DNA from: Azonexus sp.
Lineage (GTDB): Bacteria; Pseudomonadota; Gammaproteobacteria; Burkholderiales; Rhodocyclaceae
Length of the DNA: 64,000 nt
Direction of reading: 5' to 3'
Assembly: GCF_023150235.1 (NCBI RefSeq)
Contig: NZ_JAKLLH010000008.1
Span: 56,210-120,209 of the forward strand
Part shown: piece by piece, positions 27,290 through 37,565 of the stretch
How positions within the stretch are numbered: position 1 is the stretch's first letter
Layout: every line of letters starts with the position of its first letter
The notes under the pieces: model-generated
Told to the model about the DNA's origin: nothing
The model's input: the letters and a program-made list of their open reading frames with translations, nothing else
Databases searched by the model: none
Translations under genes and position numbers: made by a program

Positions 27290-27328
27290 ATGGCTCACGC
27301 CCAGGGCCTCTGCACTCGGAATGCATAG
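27290..27328 (+). other. Twelve-codon mini-ORF behind a strong ribosome site
   Basis: AAGGAG (27278-27283) is spaced six bases from ATG 27290. The frame reads MAHAQGLCTRNA and stops with TAG. It may be the intact start of a gene lost by frameshift, or a leader peptide with nothing behind it. I do not recognise it. Confidence 0.25.
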
Positions 27329-27565
27329 CCTGATTTCTAATTTATTCAACGAAATCAATGGACCAGTCACCGTGCGGCACCAGTCAGGGTTACCAGAATT
27401 TGTGGGTGGCCGGCATGTGAATGGCTCACGGCGCGACCGATGCTGCGAAGGTTGCCAATATCTTTCAATGGGTTAAGGTGGGGTTGTTACGATGACATCC
27501 GAGTGCAAAAGCCCTGATTAAAATCCATCAACCCTCATACGCGGGGTCACCGAAGAAAATACTAC

Positions 27566-27862
27566 TTATAACTTCCATCCCCATCCCACAACTTTTCCCG
27601 CAAACCCCATCAACAACCCCCACCTCACCATCAACCCCACCGCAAGCGCCCCAGCCCAGACGAAGCCAGCGTTGTCTGCCCCCAGAAATTGGTAGAGCAG
27701 GGCAAAAGCGATGGCGCCCACCCCGGCGCTGATGATGCCGATGACGATGAGTTGCAGCCAGACAAGAAAAAGAACAAAGATGCCAGCATACAACAGAACC
27801 CGAATGGCAAGCACCGACATGACGACGATCAGCACACTTGCAATGCCCAGCACGATAGCCAT
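27566..27862 (-). CDS. Small hydrophobic membrane protein of unknown function
   Basis: The product has 98 residues with three, possibly four, membrane segments: about 3-26 (VLGIASVLIVVMSVLAI), 28-57 (LLYAGIFVLFLVWLQLIVIG, then IISAGVGAIAF) and 66-90 (GFVWAGALAVGLMVRWGLLM). It ends with a short basic, tryptophan-containing tail. There are no polar motifs that suggest transport or enzymatic activity. It is divergent from the WYL regulator at 27966, with 103 bp between the starts, so the regulator may control it. I do not recognise the family. Confidence 0.6.
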   Translation of the reverse strand: MAIVLGIASVLIVVMSVLAIRVLLYAGIFVLFLVWLQLIVIGIISAGVGAIAFALLYQFLGADNAGFVWAGALAVGLMVRWGLLMGFAGKVVGWGWKL

Positions 27863-27965
27863 CTCGCTCTCCCTCTTTTGTGGCAGCCAGAAATCGGGCC
27901 GCTTGAGGCAATCATAGCCACATCAAGCGACAACTACGGTCGCTTAACGGAGTAAAATTCTCCGC

Positions 27966-28970
27966 ATGAAAAAATCCGATACCTTGCTGCGCCATTGGCG
28001 CATGTTGCGTGAGATTCCGCGTTACCCACGGCGCATCGGCACGCCGGAGATTCTTGAGCGTTTGCTGGCGGCGGGTTTCGATGCCACCTTGCGGACGGTG
28101 CAGCGCGATTTGATCAAGCTTTCTGCTTCCTTGCCCTTGCTGGGCGATGATTCCAAGCCGCAGGGCTGGTCGTGGCAGGCGGATGCGCCGCAGCTTGATC
28201 TGCCGGCGCTTGAGCCGCACACGGCTTTGGTTTTTCATCTGGCGGAGCAGTATTTGCAGGCGCTGCTGCCGGCCAGCACCTTGAGCTATCTTGCGCCGTG
28301 GTTTCGCACGGCATCAGGCGTGCTGGATTGCCAGGGAAAGGCGCTGGCCAACTGGCGCAACAAGGTTCGCGTTCTGGCGCCGGGGCAGCCGCAGTTGCCG
28401 CCGGAGATCAAGCCGGCGGTGCAGCAGGTCATCACGCAGGGATTGTTGCTGGAAAAGCGGGTGGATTTACGCTATCGCCCGCGTGATGCGATGGAGGTTC
28501 GCCAGTACGAAGCCAGTTTGCAGGGCTTGGTGGTGCGTGATCACGTCAGCTATCTGGTGTGCACCTTGCGCGATTACAGCGATGTGAAGCAGCTGGTGGT
28601 CAGCCGCATTCAGTCGGCGGAATTGCTGGAAAAACCAGCCAGGGCTTTGCCGGGGTTTGATCTTGATGATTACATCGCCCGGGGTGAATTCGGCATGCCG
28701 CTGCACGGGCAGGGGGTGATTGAACTGGTGCTGGATGTTCAGCGCCAGGCCGCCAATGCCTTTATCGAGCGCCCGCTGGCGGTGGATCAGCGGGTTGAGG
28801 ATGTCGATGAAAAAACCGTCCGGCTAACTGTTCGTGTGCCAGACACGCTCGAACTCAGGCGCTGGCTGCTGGGGTTTGGGCCGCTTGCCGTGGTGCGTAG
28901 TCCGGCGGGTTTGCGGGATGGATTGAAGGCGATGATTGGTCAGATGCTGGGGAATTATGGGCTGGGCTGA
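27966..28970 (+). CDS. WYL-domain transcriptional regulator
   Basis: The product has 334 residues. An N-terminal winged helix (about 5-60: IPRYPRRIGTPEILERLLAA, then TLRTVQRDLIKLS) is followed by a WYL ligand-sensing domain (about 155-225: LRYRPRDAMEVRQYEASLQG, LVVRDHVSYLVCTLRDY) and a C-terminal WCX-like region. WYL proteins sense nucleic-acid-type ligands and often regulate DNA repair, CBASS or BREX defence loci. The only nearby candidate target is the divergent small membrane protein. Spacing of 16 bp to the repeat at 28987 suggests that repeat terminates this gene. Confidence 0.88.
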   Translation: MKKSDTLLRHWRMLREIPRYPRRIGTPEILERLLAAGFDATLRTVQRDLIKLSASLPLLGDDSKPQGWSWQADAPQLDLPALEPHTALVFHLAEQYLQALLPASTLSYLAPWFRTASGVLDCQGKALANWRNKVRVLAPGQPQLPPEIKPAVQQVITQGLLLEKRVDLRYRPRDAMEVRQYEASLQGLVVRDHVSYLVCTLRDYSDVKQLVVSRIQSAELLEKPARALPGFDLDDYIARGEFGMPLHGQGVIELVLDVQRQAANAFIERPLAVDQRVEDVDEKTVRLTVRVPDTLELRRWLLGFGPLAVVRSPAGLRDGLKAMIGQMLGNYGLG

Positions 28971-28978
28971 AATTTGGG

Positions 28979-29017
28979 TTTTTTTGCGGTCGACCGCGAT
29001 AAAGGCCAAAATTTTGT
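28979..29017 (+). repeat. Dispersed palindromic element behind WYL gene
   Basis: A T run is followed by GCGGTCGACCGC and an A-rich tail with GGCC and AAAATTTTG. The exact core is at 28987-28996, 16 bp after the WYL stop. Possibly part of a terminator, but the T run precedes rather than follows the stem on this strand. Confidence 0.6.
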
Positions 29018-29105
29018 TCAGCCCCGACAACAAGCAGAATGCAGCTGAAATTTATTCTGAGCTCCACTTCGCAGTTACGTACCTTTCAGACCTTATTCGA
29101 CACCC

Positions 29106-29133
29106 TTGACATGCATTTTTTCTTAAATACACT
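29106..29133 (+). promoter_or_regulatory. Promoter of brnT-brnA
   Basis: TTGACA (29106-29111) and TACACT (29128-29133) are separated by 16 bp. The region to the start codon (TGTACATATG) contains the short palindrome TGTACA, a possible binding site for the BrnA repressor. The leader would be very short, since ATG is at 29140. Confidence 0.6.
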
Positions 29134-29139
29134 GTACAT

Positions 29140-29427
29140 ATGATCAAGCTCGAGTGGGACTCAAGCAAGGCTGCGACCAACGCCAGAAAACACGGTGTTT
29201 CCTTCGAAGAAGCACAATCTGTTTTCTACGATGAATGCGCCGTCCAGTTTTTCGATGAAGATCACTCGGGTGACGAGGAGCGCTTCTTGTTGCTAGGCAT
29301 GAGCACGGAAGCAAGGCTGCTTCTTGTCTGTCACTGCGAACGGGGTGCAGGAAACACCATCCGCATCATTTCTGCCCGTAAGGCGACCAAGCGCGAAAGT
29401 GTTTTTTACGGAAGTGAAACGCCATGA
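29140..29427 (+). CDS. brnT: BrnT-family ribonuclease toxin
   Basis: The product has 95 residues. LEWDSSKAATNARKHGVSFE is the conserved BrnT N-terminus with its 'W-D-x-x-K-x-x-x-N-x-x-K-H-G' pattern. ERFLLLGMSTEARLLLVCHC and IRIISARKATKRESVFY complete the small RNase fold, a RelE relative that cleaves RNA and arrests growth. In this system the toxin gene precedes the antitoxin. The stop overlaps the brnA start by 4 bp. It sits behind a good sigma-70 promoter at 29106. Confidence 0.92.
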   Translation: MIKLEWDSSKAATNARKHGVSFEEAQSVFYDECAVQFFDEDHSGDEERFLLLGMSTEARLLLVCHCERGAGNTIRIISARKATKRESVFYGSETP

Positions 29428-29648
29428 AAGCCGAATACGATCTTTCCAAGATGAAGTCACGCAGGAACCCTTACGCATCCATGCTCAAGAAGCCTGTGAC
29501 GATGCGCTTGTCCGAGGACGTTGTGGCCTATTTCAAAAGCATGGCAGAAGACGCAGGTGTCCCCTATCAGACCCTGATAAATCTTTACCTCCGCGACTGT
29601 GTCATGCACCATCGACAGGTACAAATTTCCTGGCCAGGCAAGTCCTGA
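29424..29648 (+). CDS. brnA: BrnA-family antitoxin (ribbon-helix-helix)
   Basis: The product has 74 residues. The ribbon-helix-helix segment KKPVTMRLSEDVVAYFKSMA with GVPYQTLINLYLRDCV is the BrnA DNA-binding domain, which represses the brnTA promoter and neutralises BrnT. The N-terminal MKAEYDLSKMKSRRNPYA is also typical of BrnA. The start overlaps brnT (ATGA). It is convergent with rng, 107 bp away; a GTTGATC/GATCAAC hairpin (29725-29745) in that gap lacks a clear T run. Confidence 0.9.
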   Translation: MKAEYDLSKMKSRRNPYASMLKKPVTMRLSEDVVAYFKSMAEDAGVPYQTLINLYLRDCVMHHRQVQISWPGKS

Positions 29649-29755
29649 GCGTCGAAGCAGCAGGAAAAGGCTATGTGCATTCTGAGGCTGGAAGTCTGAT
29701 CCTGTGCCACGCAGGAAACTCTCCGTTGATCAAGCGTGGATCAACGCCATTTACA

Positions 29756-31207
29756 TCACATCAGAACAATGTCGTATTGCTCCGGCGAGTAGCTGCTTTC
29801 CGACTGCAGTGAGATCGGCTTGCCGATGAAGTCGGAAAGCATCGCCAGCGCCTGCGATTCTTCGTCGAGGAACAGGTCGACCACTGCCGGTCCGGCCAGT
29901 ACGCGGTATTCGCGGGCGTTGAACTGGCGTGCCTCGCGCAGCAGTTCGCGGAGAATTTCGTAGGCAACGGTGCGCGCGGTCTTGACCTCGCCGCGGCCGC
30001 TGCAGGTCGGGCAGGGCTCGCAGAGGACGTGGGCGAGCGATTCGCGGGTCCGCTTGCGGGTCATCTCGACCAGGCCGAGGTGGGTGAAGCCGTTCACCGT
30101 CAGCCGGGTGTGGTCGTGCGCCAGCGCCTTGTTGAATTCTTCAAGCACCGCGCGCCGGTGTTCGTCGCTTTCCATGTCGATGAAGTCGACGATGATGATG
30201 CCGCCGAGGTTGCGCAGGCGTAGCTGGCGGGCGATGGTGACGGCGGCTTCGAGGTTGGTCTTGAAAATGGTGTCGTCGAAGTTGCGCACGCCGACGAAGC
30301 CGCCGGTATTGACGTCGATGGTGGTCATCGCCTCGGTCTGGTCGATGATCAGGTAACCGCCAGACTTGAGGTCGACGCGCCGCGCCAGCGCCTTTTGGAT
30401 TTCCTCCTCGACCCCGTGCAGATCGAACAGCGGCCGCTGGCCGGTGTAATGGTCGAGCAGCGGCAGCACCGCCGGCGTGTATTCCTCGGCGAAACCGGTC
30501 AGTTTCTGGAAGTTCTCCCGCGAGTCGATGACGATGCGCGTGGTTTCCGGGTTGACCAGGTCGCGCAGCACGCGCTGGCCGAGCGACAGCTCCTGGTAGA
30601 GCACGGTCGGCGGGCCGGAAACGCGGGCCTTGGCCTTGATGTCGGCCCAGGTCTTCTTGAGATAGGCGATGTCGTTGGCGAATTCCTCGTCGCTGGCGTT
30701 CTCGGCCATGGTGCGGACGATGAAACCGCCCGCCTCGTCGGCGGGGACCAGACGGGTCAGGCGTTCGCGCAGCGATTCGCGTTCGGCTTCCGACTCGATC
30801 CGCTGCGAGATCCCGATGTGCTTCTCCTGCGGCAGGTAGACCAGCATCCGGCCGGCAATCGAAATCTGCGTCGACAGGCGCGCGCCCTTGGTCCCGATCG
30901 GGTCCTTGACCACCTGCACGACGATGCTCTGGCCTTCGCTGAGCATTTTCTCGATCGGCTTTTCGCTCTGCGTTTCGCGCGGCTGCCAGATGTCGGCGAC
31001 GTGCAGGAAGGCGGTGCGTTCGAGCCCGATTTCGACGAAGGCCGACTGCATTCCGGGCAGGATGCGGCAGATGCGACCGAGGTAGATGTTGCCGACCAGC
31101 CCGCGGCTGGCGGTGCGTTCGATATGCAGTTCCTGGACGACGCCTTGCTGCGTGACGGCAACCCGGGTTTCCTGCGGCGTGAAATTGATCAGAATTTCTT
31201 CGGACAT
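29756..31207 (-). CDS. rng: Ribonuclease G
   Basis: The product has 483 residues. RNase G/E family endoribonuclease that matures the 5' end of 16S rRNA and decays some mRNAs. The S1-like N-terminal region has SRGLVGNIYLGRICRILPGM and FVEIGLERTAFLHV. The catalytic core shows TTIDVNTGGFVGVRNFDDTI and IIIVDFIDMESDEHR. The zinc-link CEPCPTCSGRGEV has the CPxC motif. It lacks the long C-terminal scaffold of RNase E, so RNase G is the call. In many betaproteobacteria rng directly follows maf; here it is on the opposite strand about 7.4 kb from maf, with the toxin-antitoxin island between. Confidence 0.96.
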   Translation of the reverse strand: MSEEILINFTPQETRVAVTQQGVVQELHIERTASRGLVGNIYLGRICRILPGMQSAFVEIGLERTAFLHVADIWQPRETQSEKPIEKMLSEGQSIVVQVVKDPIGTKGARLSTQISIAGRMLVYLPQEKHIGISQRIESEAERESLRERLTRLVPADEAGGFIVRTMAENASDEEFANDIAYLKKTWADIKAKARVSGPPTVLYQELSLGQRVLRDLVNPETTRIVIDSRENFQKLTGFAEEYTPAVLPLLDHYTGQRPLFDLHGVEEEIQKALARRVDLKSGGYLIIDQTEAMTTIDVNTGGFVGVRNFDDTIFKTNLEAAVTIARQLRLRNLGGIIIVDFIDMESDEHRRAVLEEFNKALAHDHTRLTVNGFTHLGLVEMTRKRTRESLAHVLCEPCPTCSGRGEVKTARTVAYEILRELLREARQFNAREYRVLAGPAVVDLFLDEESQALAMLSDFIGKPISLQSESSYSPEQYDIVLM

Positions 31208-31301
31208 AAAGGAGGGAAATCAGGACAACAAGCAGGATAACAAGCGGCAGGCAGGCTAAAATGCGCGGCTTCGATTTTTCGCGTTCTTTCAGGATTTTAC
31301 T

Positions 31302-32606
31302 ATGCGCAAGGCTCCCGAACTCCTCGCACCGGCTGGTTCTTTGCAAATGATGCGGACCGCCTTCGCCTTTGGCGCCGATGCGATCTACGCCGGCCAGCCG
31401 CGCTACAGCCTGCGCGTGCGCAACAACGAATTCGGCAGCCTGGAAACGCTGGGCGAGGCGATTGCCGAGGCGCACGCGCTGCGCAAGCAGTTCTTCGTGG
31501 TCAGCAACATCTACCCGCACAACGCCAAGCTGGCGACCTATCTGGCCGACATGCGGCCGGTGATCGCGCTCAAGCCGGACGCGCTGATCATGTCCGACCC
31601 CGGTCTGATCGACATCGTCCGCGAGCACTTCCCGGAGCAGGTGATCCACCTCTCGGTGCAGGCCAACACGGTCAACTGGGCCAGCGTGCGGTTTTGGAAA
31701 AAAATGGGGGTCGACCGTGTGATCCTGTCGCGCGAGCTGTCGCTCGACGAAGTCGCCGAAATCCGCCAGCAATGCCCCGATGTCGAACTCGAAGTCTTCG
31801 TGCATGGCGCCTTGTGCATCGCCTATTCCGGGCGCTGTCTACTCTCCGGCTACTTCAACCACCGCGACCCGAACCAGGGGACGTGCACCAATTCCTGTCG
31901 CTGGGATTACAAGGTCAGCGGCGCCACCGAGGATGCGGCTGGCGTGGTGCGACCCAATGCCACGGTCGACACCGATCCGGCACAAAAAATCTGGCTGATC
32001 GAGGAAAAGGAGCGCCCGGGCGAGCTGATGCCGGTCGAAGAGGACGAGCACGGCACCTATATTCTGAACTCGCGCGACCTGCGCGCGATCGAGCACGTCC
32101 AGCGGCTGATCGAGATTGGCGTCGACTCGCTGAAGATCGAAGGCCGTACCAAGTCGCCGTATTACGTCGCCCGCACCTGCCAGTCCTACCGCCAGGCGAT
32201 CGACGACGCGGTGGCCGGCAAGCCGCTTGATCCGGCGTTGTTGCGCGAACTCGAAGGGCTGGCCAACCGCGGCTATACCGACGGTTTCTACCAGCGCCAC
32301 CACGATGCCGACTATCAGAACTATCTGCGCGGCCATTCCGAGTCGGACCGCAGCCTCTACGTCGGCGATGCGACACGCTTCGACGCCGTGCGCGGCCTGA
32401 TGGAGATCGAGGTCAAGAACCGGTTTGCGCTGGGTGACCGCCTCGAATGCGTGCACCCCTCCGGCAATCTGAGCTGGACTTTGGGGCGCCTGGAAAATCG
32501 CGCCGGCGAGGCGTTGACCGTGGCACCCGGCAACGGCCATACGGTCTGGGTCGATCTGCCCGAAAGCAAGGCCGGCGCCTTTGTTGCCCGCTTCGTCGAG
32601 GCTTGA
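31302..32606 (+). CDS. trhP: tRNA 5-hydroxyuridine synthesis protein TrhP (YegQ), U32 family
   Basis: The product has 434 residues. Peptidase U32-family proteins of this type (YegQ/TrhP) take part in prephenate-dependent hydroxylation of U34 in tRNAs. The sequence shows MRKAPELLAPAGSLQMMRTA, the U32 signature EVFVHGALCIAYSGRCLLSG, and the cysteine cluster GTCTNSCRWDYK that, with CIAYSGRC, would bind an iron-sulfur cluster. The C-terminal region (VKNRFALGDRLECVHPSGN) is usual. It is divergent from rng, 94 bp apart. A CGTCGACCGT-like string at 31710 encodes the conserved G-V-D-R-V and I regard it as ordinary coding sequence. Confidence 0.92.
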   Translation: MRKAPELLAPAGSLQMMRTAFAFGADAIYAGQPRYSLRVRNNEFGSLETLGEAIAEAHALRKQFFVVSNIYPHNAKLATYLADMRPVIALKPDALIMSDPGLIDIVREHFPEQVIHLSVQANTVNWASVRFWKKMGVDRVILSRELSLDEVAEIRQQCPDVELEVFVHGALCIAYSGRCLLSGYFNHRDPNQGTCTNSCRWDYKVSGATEDAAGVVRPNATVDTDPAQKIWLIEEKERPGELMPVEEDEHGTYILNSRDLRAIEHVQRLIEIGVDSLKIEGRTKSPYYVARTCQSYRQAIDDAVAGKPLDPALLRELEGLANRGYTDGFYQRHHDADYQNYLRGHSESDRSLYVGDATRFDAVRGLMEIEVKNRFALGDRLECVHPSGNLSWTLGRLENRAGEALTVAPGNGHTVWVDLPESKAGAFVARFVEA

Positions 32607-32671
32607 GGCGAGGGGCATGAACATGAAATCGGCTTTTGCTGCATTGCAGCACGGGGCGTAGAATAGCGGTG

Positions 32672-33781
32672 ATGAAAGCATCTCAGCGCATGCCGCTGCT
32701 CGATGGCCTCAAGGGCCTCGCGGCACAGGTCATCCTGCTCCACCATCTGGCCAGTTACGGGCCGTTGGCACAAGCCCTGCGCGAACTGGCACCGCAGCTC
32801 TCGCGCCACCTCTTCGATTACGGGCGCATGGCGGTGCAGGTCTTTCTCGTCATTGCCGGTTTTCTCGCCGCTCGCGGCTTGTCTCCCGAGGGACAGCCCC
32901 TGGTGCGCGCTCCCTGGTCCTTGCTGGGCAAGCGCTACCTGCGCCTGGTCGTGCCCTTCATGTGCGCGGTCTCGCTGGCGGTGATTTGCGCCGCTGTCGC
33001 CGACCGCTGGCTGGACGACGAGATGATCCCGGCGCGAGCCGGCGTCGGCCAGTGGCTGGCACATGCCGCGCTCTTGCATGGGGTGCTTGGTGTCGAGTCC
33101 CTCTCGGCCGGTGTCTGGTATGTCGCCATCGATTTCCAGCTATTTGCGCTCATGGCCTGGCTGCTCTGGCTGGGTCGCGCCCGCTGGTTGGGGCCGCTGC
33201 TGGTCCTGGCGCTGGGCTTGGCCTCGCTTTTCCATTTCAACCGTTACCCGTTTTTCGACAACTGGGCGATCTATTTTCTCGGTGCCTATGCGCTCGGCGC
33301 CGCTGCCTGGTGGGCGGGCGAGCCCCGGCGTCTGCGCCTCTGGCTGGGGGCGATCTGCTGTGTCGGCACTGCGGCGCTATTGCTCGATTTTCGCGGCCGT
33401 ATCCTCGTTTCCCTGTTGTTGGCCCTCCTGCTCGCCGTGGCGCGCAGGCGCGGCGGTCTGAATCGTTGGCTGGACCAGCCGTTCCTGGGCTGGCTGGGGC
33501 AGGTCTCGTACGGGGTTTTCCTCGTCCATTTCCCCCTGCTGCTGCTGGCCAATGCCTTGTTTGCCTCATTCGAGCACCTCGGTGGCCCGGCCAGCTTTTT
33601 TGCCCTTCTGGCCGCGTGGACCGTGTGCATCCTCGCCGGCACACTTTTTCACCGCCATGTCGAATCGCCGGAAGCCAGTCGCCGCATTGTCGGCGCCTTG
33701 CTCTGGCTGGCGCATTTGCCGCTTCTCGTCCTGCGTTCCGGGCTGACCTGGCTGCGCCGCCAACTGCCAGGCGAGGGCTGA
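32672..33781 (+). CDS. Acyltransferase family 3 (OafA/YrhL-like) membrane protein
   Basis: The product has 369 residues with about ten membrane segments. The N-terminal RMPLLDGLKGLAAQVILLHH contains the family 3 start 'LDGLKGLA' and the catalytic-type histidine pair at the end of the first helix. RYLRLVVPFMCAVSLAVI and WLGQVSYGVFLVHFPLLLL are also typical. Such proteins transfer acetyl or other acyl groups to surface sugars or lipids. The substrate is unknown; O-antigen acetylation is one option given the LPS block at the left. ATG 32672 is chosen from the MKASQRMPLLDG start. It is 65 bp behind trhP. Confidence 0.85.
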   Translation: MKASQRMPLLDGLKGLAAQVILLHHLASYGPLAQALRELAPQLSRHLFDYGRMAVQVFLVIAGFLAARGLSPEGQPLVRAPWSLLGKRYLRLVVPFMCAVSLAVICAAVADRWLDDEMIPARAGVGQWLAHAALLHGVLGVESLSAGVWYVAIDFQLFALMAWLLWLGRARWLGPLLVLALGLASLFHFNRYPFFDNWAIYFLGAYALGAAAWWAGEPRRLRLWLGAICCVGTAALLLDFRGRILVSLLLALLLAVARRRGGLNRWLDQPFLGWLGQVSYGVFLVHFPLLLLANALFASFEHLGGPASFFALLAAWTVCILAGTLFHRHVESPEASRRIVGALLWLAHLPLLVLRSGLTWLRRQLPGEG

Positions 33782-33836
33782 AGAAAGGCTCCCGGCAGCG
33801 AGGGCGATGACCGTTCCGCCTGGCGGGGCATGGTCC

Positions 33837-35825
<1,989 letters not shown>

Positions 35826-35911
35826 GTCTTCTCCTCGTCTCTTCCTTGTTATTCGATGCCGTGCCTGACAGGTCGCTGGCCACGGCGCAGCTTATCAGCA
35901 AGTGCGGAAGG

Positions 35912-35937
35912 GCGAATGTCGGGTGGCGGACATTCGC
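35912..35937. promoter_or_regulatory. Inverted repeat between the ligase gene and gabD
   Basis: GCGAATGTC (35912-35920) and GACATTCGC (35929-35937) are exact 9-base arms around an 8-bp spacer. The element lies 87 bp upstream of the ligase start and 165 bp upstream of gabD. It could be an operator or a small hairpin; no binding protein is evident nearby. Confidence 0.4.
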
Positions 35938-36012
35938 GCCGCAGACGCACCGGCAAGGACGGTCTGGGATAATCTCCCGCCCTGCGGTGTTTTTTCCTGC
36001 CCAGGCCCGGCC

Positions 36013-36046
36013 ATTCACGGTCAACCGCGGAAATTTCGGAAAAACA
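36013..36046 (+). repeat. Dispersed palindromic element upstream of gabD
   Basis: ATTCACGGTCAACCGCGG is followed by AAATTTCGGAAAAACA. The near-core CGGTCAACCG is at 36018-36027. It is closest in form to the copy inside asnB and the one at 13769. Confidence 0.65.
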
Positions 36047-36101
36047 CCCTCTCCGCGCCGTTCGGCCCTTGCCTTCCGTCAAACTTTCAAGGAGGTCTGC
36101 C

Positions 36102-37556
36102 ATGCTGTTCCTGAACGATCAAACCCTGCTCCGCCAGGCTTGCTATATCGATGGCGCCTGGGTCGGCGCCGATAGCGGCGCCAGCGCGGCAATCGGCAAT
36201 CCGGCAACCGGCGAGCTTGTCGCCACCGTGCCGCAGTGCGCGGCCGCCGAGACCGCACGGGCAATTGCCGCGGCCGACAGGGCCTTGTCGTCCTGGCGCG
36301 AGACGACGGCCAGCGAACGCAGCCGCATCCTGCGTCGCTGGTTCGATCTGCTGCTGGCCAACCAGGAAGATCTGGCCCGCCTGATGACGGCCGAGCAGGG
36401 CAAGCCCCTGGCCGAAGCCCGGGGCGAAATCGCCTACGCGGCGGCCTATGTCGAGTGGTTCGCCGAGGAGGCCAAGCGGGCTTACGGCGAGGTGATCCCG
36501 TCCCCCTTCAAGGATCGCCAGATTCTTGTCACCAAGGAGCCGGTCGGGGTCTGCGCGGCGATTACACCGTGGAATTTCCCGGCCGCGATGATTACGCGCA
36601 AGGTCGCACCCGCACTGGCTGCCGGCTGTACCATCATTCTCAAGCCGGCGGAACAGACGCCGCTTTCCGCTCTGGCCCTGGTCGAGCTTGCCGAGCGAGC
36701 GGGCGTCCCGGCCGGGGTGTTCAACGTCATCACCGGCGAGGCAGCGGCGATTGGCGGCGTACTCACCGCCAGCCCCGTCGTGCGTAAACTGAGTTTTACC
36801 GGGTCGACCCCGGTTGGGCAGCTACTGATGCAGCAGAGCGCCGCCACGCTCAAGAAGCTGTCCCTGGAGTTGGGGGGGAACGCCCCCTTCATCATCTTCG
36901 ACGATGCCGATCTCGATGCCGCCGTGGCTGGTGCGCTGGCCTCCAAGTACCGCAATGCCGGCCAGACCTGTGTTTGCTCCAACCGCTTTCTCGTTCAGGA
37001 TGGTGTGTACGATCTTTTTGCCGAGAAACTGGCGGCGGCGGTGGCCGCTCTCAAGGTCGGCAACGGAATGGATGAAGGGGTGACGCAAGGCCCCCTGATC
37101 GACGAAGCCGCCCTGGAGAAGGTCGAGAGCCTGGTGCGGGATGCCGTGCATGCCGGTGCCCGTGTTGTCGTCGGTGGTCGACGGCATGCCCTCGGCCGTA
37201 CCTGGTTCGAGCCGACCGTCCTTGCCGACGTGGATGCCGGCATGAGCCTTGCCAGAGAGGAAATTTTCGGGCCGGTGGCGCCGCTTTTCCGCTTCGGGAG
37301 CGAGGATGAGGCAATCCGGCTGGCCAACGACACCGACTTCGGTCTTGCCGCCTATTTCTACTCGCGCGACCACGCCCGGGTCTGGCGCGTATCGCGGCGG
37401 CTCGAATACGGCATGGTCGGGGTCAATACCGGGATCATTTCCACCGAGGTGGCGCCGTTTGGCGGTGTCAAGTTCTCCGGTATCGGCCGCGAAGGCTCCC
37501 GTCATGGTCTCGATGAATACCTGGAACTCAAGTACCTCGCCTTGGGAGGTCTGTAA
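36102..37556 (+). CDS. gabD: NAD(P)-dependent succinate-semialdehyde dehydrogenase
   Basis: The product has 484 residues, an aldehyde dehydrogenase of the GabD type that oxidises succinate semialdehyde to succinate. ITPWNFPAAMITRKVAPALA, FTGSTPVGQLLMQQ and the catalytic pair LSLELGGNAPFIIFDDAD (Glu) and NAGQTCVCSNRFLVQDGVYD (Cys) are all present, with EEIFGPVAPLFRF and the C-terminal GVKFSGIGREGSRHG. An exact GGAGG ribosome site (36091-36095) precedes ATG 36102. No other GABA genes are adjacent, so the physiological aldehyde could differ; related glutarate semialdehyde enzymes look alike. Its 3' end faces a small gene on the other strand, 9 bp away. Confidence 0.9.
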   Translation: MLFLNDQTLLRQACYIDGAWVGADSGASAAIGNPATGELVATVPQCAAAETARAIAAADRALSSWRETTASERSRILRRWFDLLLANQEDLARLMTAEQGKPLAEARGEIAYAAAYVEWFAEEAKRAYGEVIPSPFKDRQILVTKEPVGVCAAITPWNFPAAMITRKVAPALAAGCTIILKPAEQTPLSALALVELAERAGVPAGVFNVITGEAAAIGGVLTASPVVRKLSFTGSTPVGQLLMQQSAATLKKLSLELGGNAPFIIFDDADLDAAVAGALASKYRNAGQTCVCSNRFLVQDGVYDLFAEKLAAAVAALKVGNGMDEGVTQGPLIDEAALEKVESLVRDAVHAGARVVVGGRRHALGRTWFEPTVLADVDAGMSLAREEIFGPVAPLFRFGSEDEAIRLANDTDFGLAAYFYSRDHARVWRVSRRLEYGMVGVNTGIISTEVAPFGGVKFSGIGREGSRHGLDEYLELKYLALGGL

Positions 37557-37565
37557 CAGGCGGGA

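Larger units (their letters stand above)
26920..27565. other. 646-bp region without a recognisable gene
   Basis: It contains a dispersed palindromic element (27030-27078), a small inverted repeat GCGAC-N7-GTCGC (27212-27228) and a strong AAGGAG ribosome site (27278-27283) seven bases before an ATG that opens only a 12-residue frame (27290-27328). A second ATG (27321) opens 51 residues that I do not recognise. It looks like decayed accessory sequence; base composition is lower in GC than the core genes. Confidence 0.6.

Noticed and set aside
24373-29650. Integron cassette array as the source of the toxin-antitoxin genes
   Set aside because: I found no attC-like paired sites, the genes are in mixed orientation, and no integrase is present.
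29725-29745. GTTGATC/GATCAAC hairpin between brnA and rng as a terminator
   Set aside because: A 7-bp stem exists but no T run follows on either strand. Left as a comment only.
31710-31719. GTCGACCGTG inside trhP as a repeat copy
   Set aside because: It encodes the conserved Gly-Val-Asp-Arg-Val of the U32 family and lacks the A/T-rich arms, so chance coding is enough.
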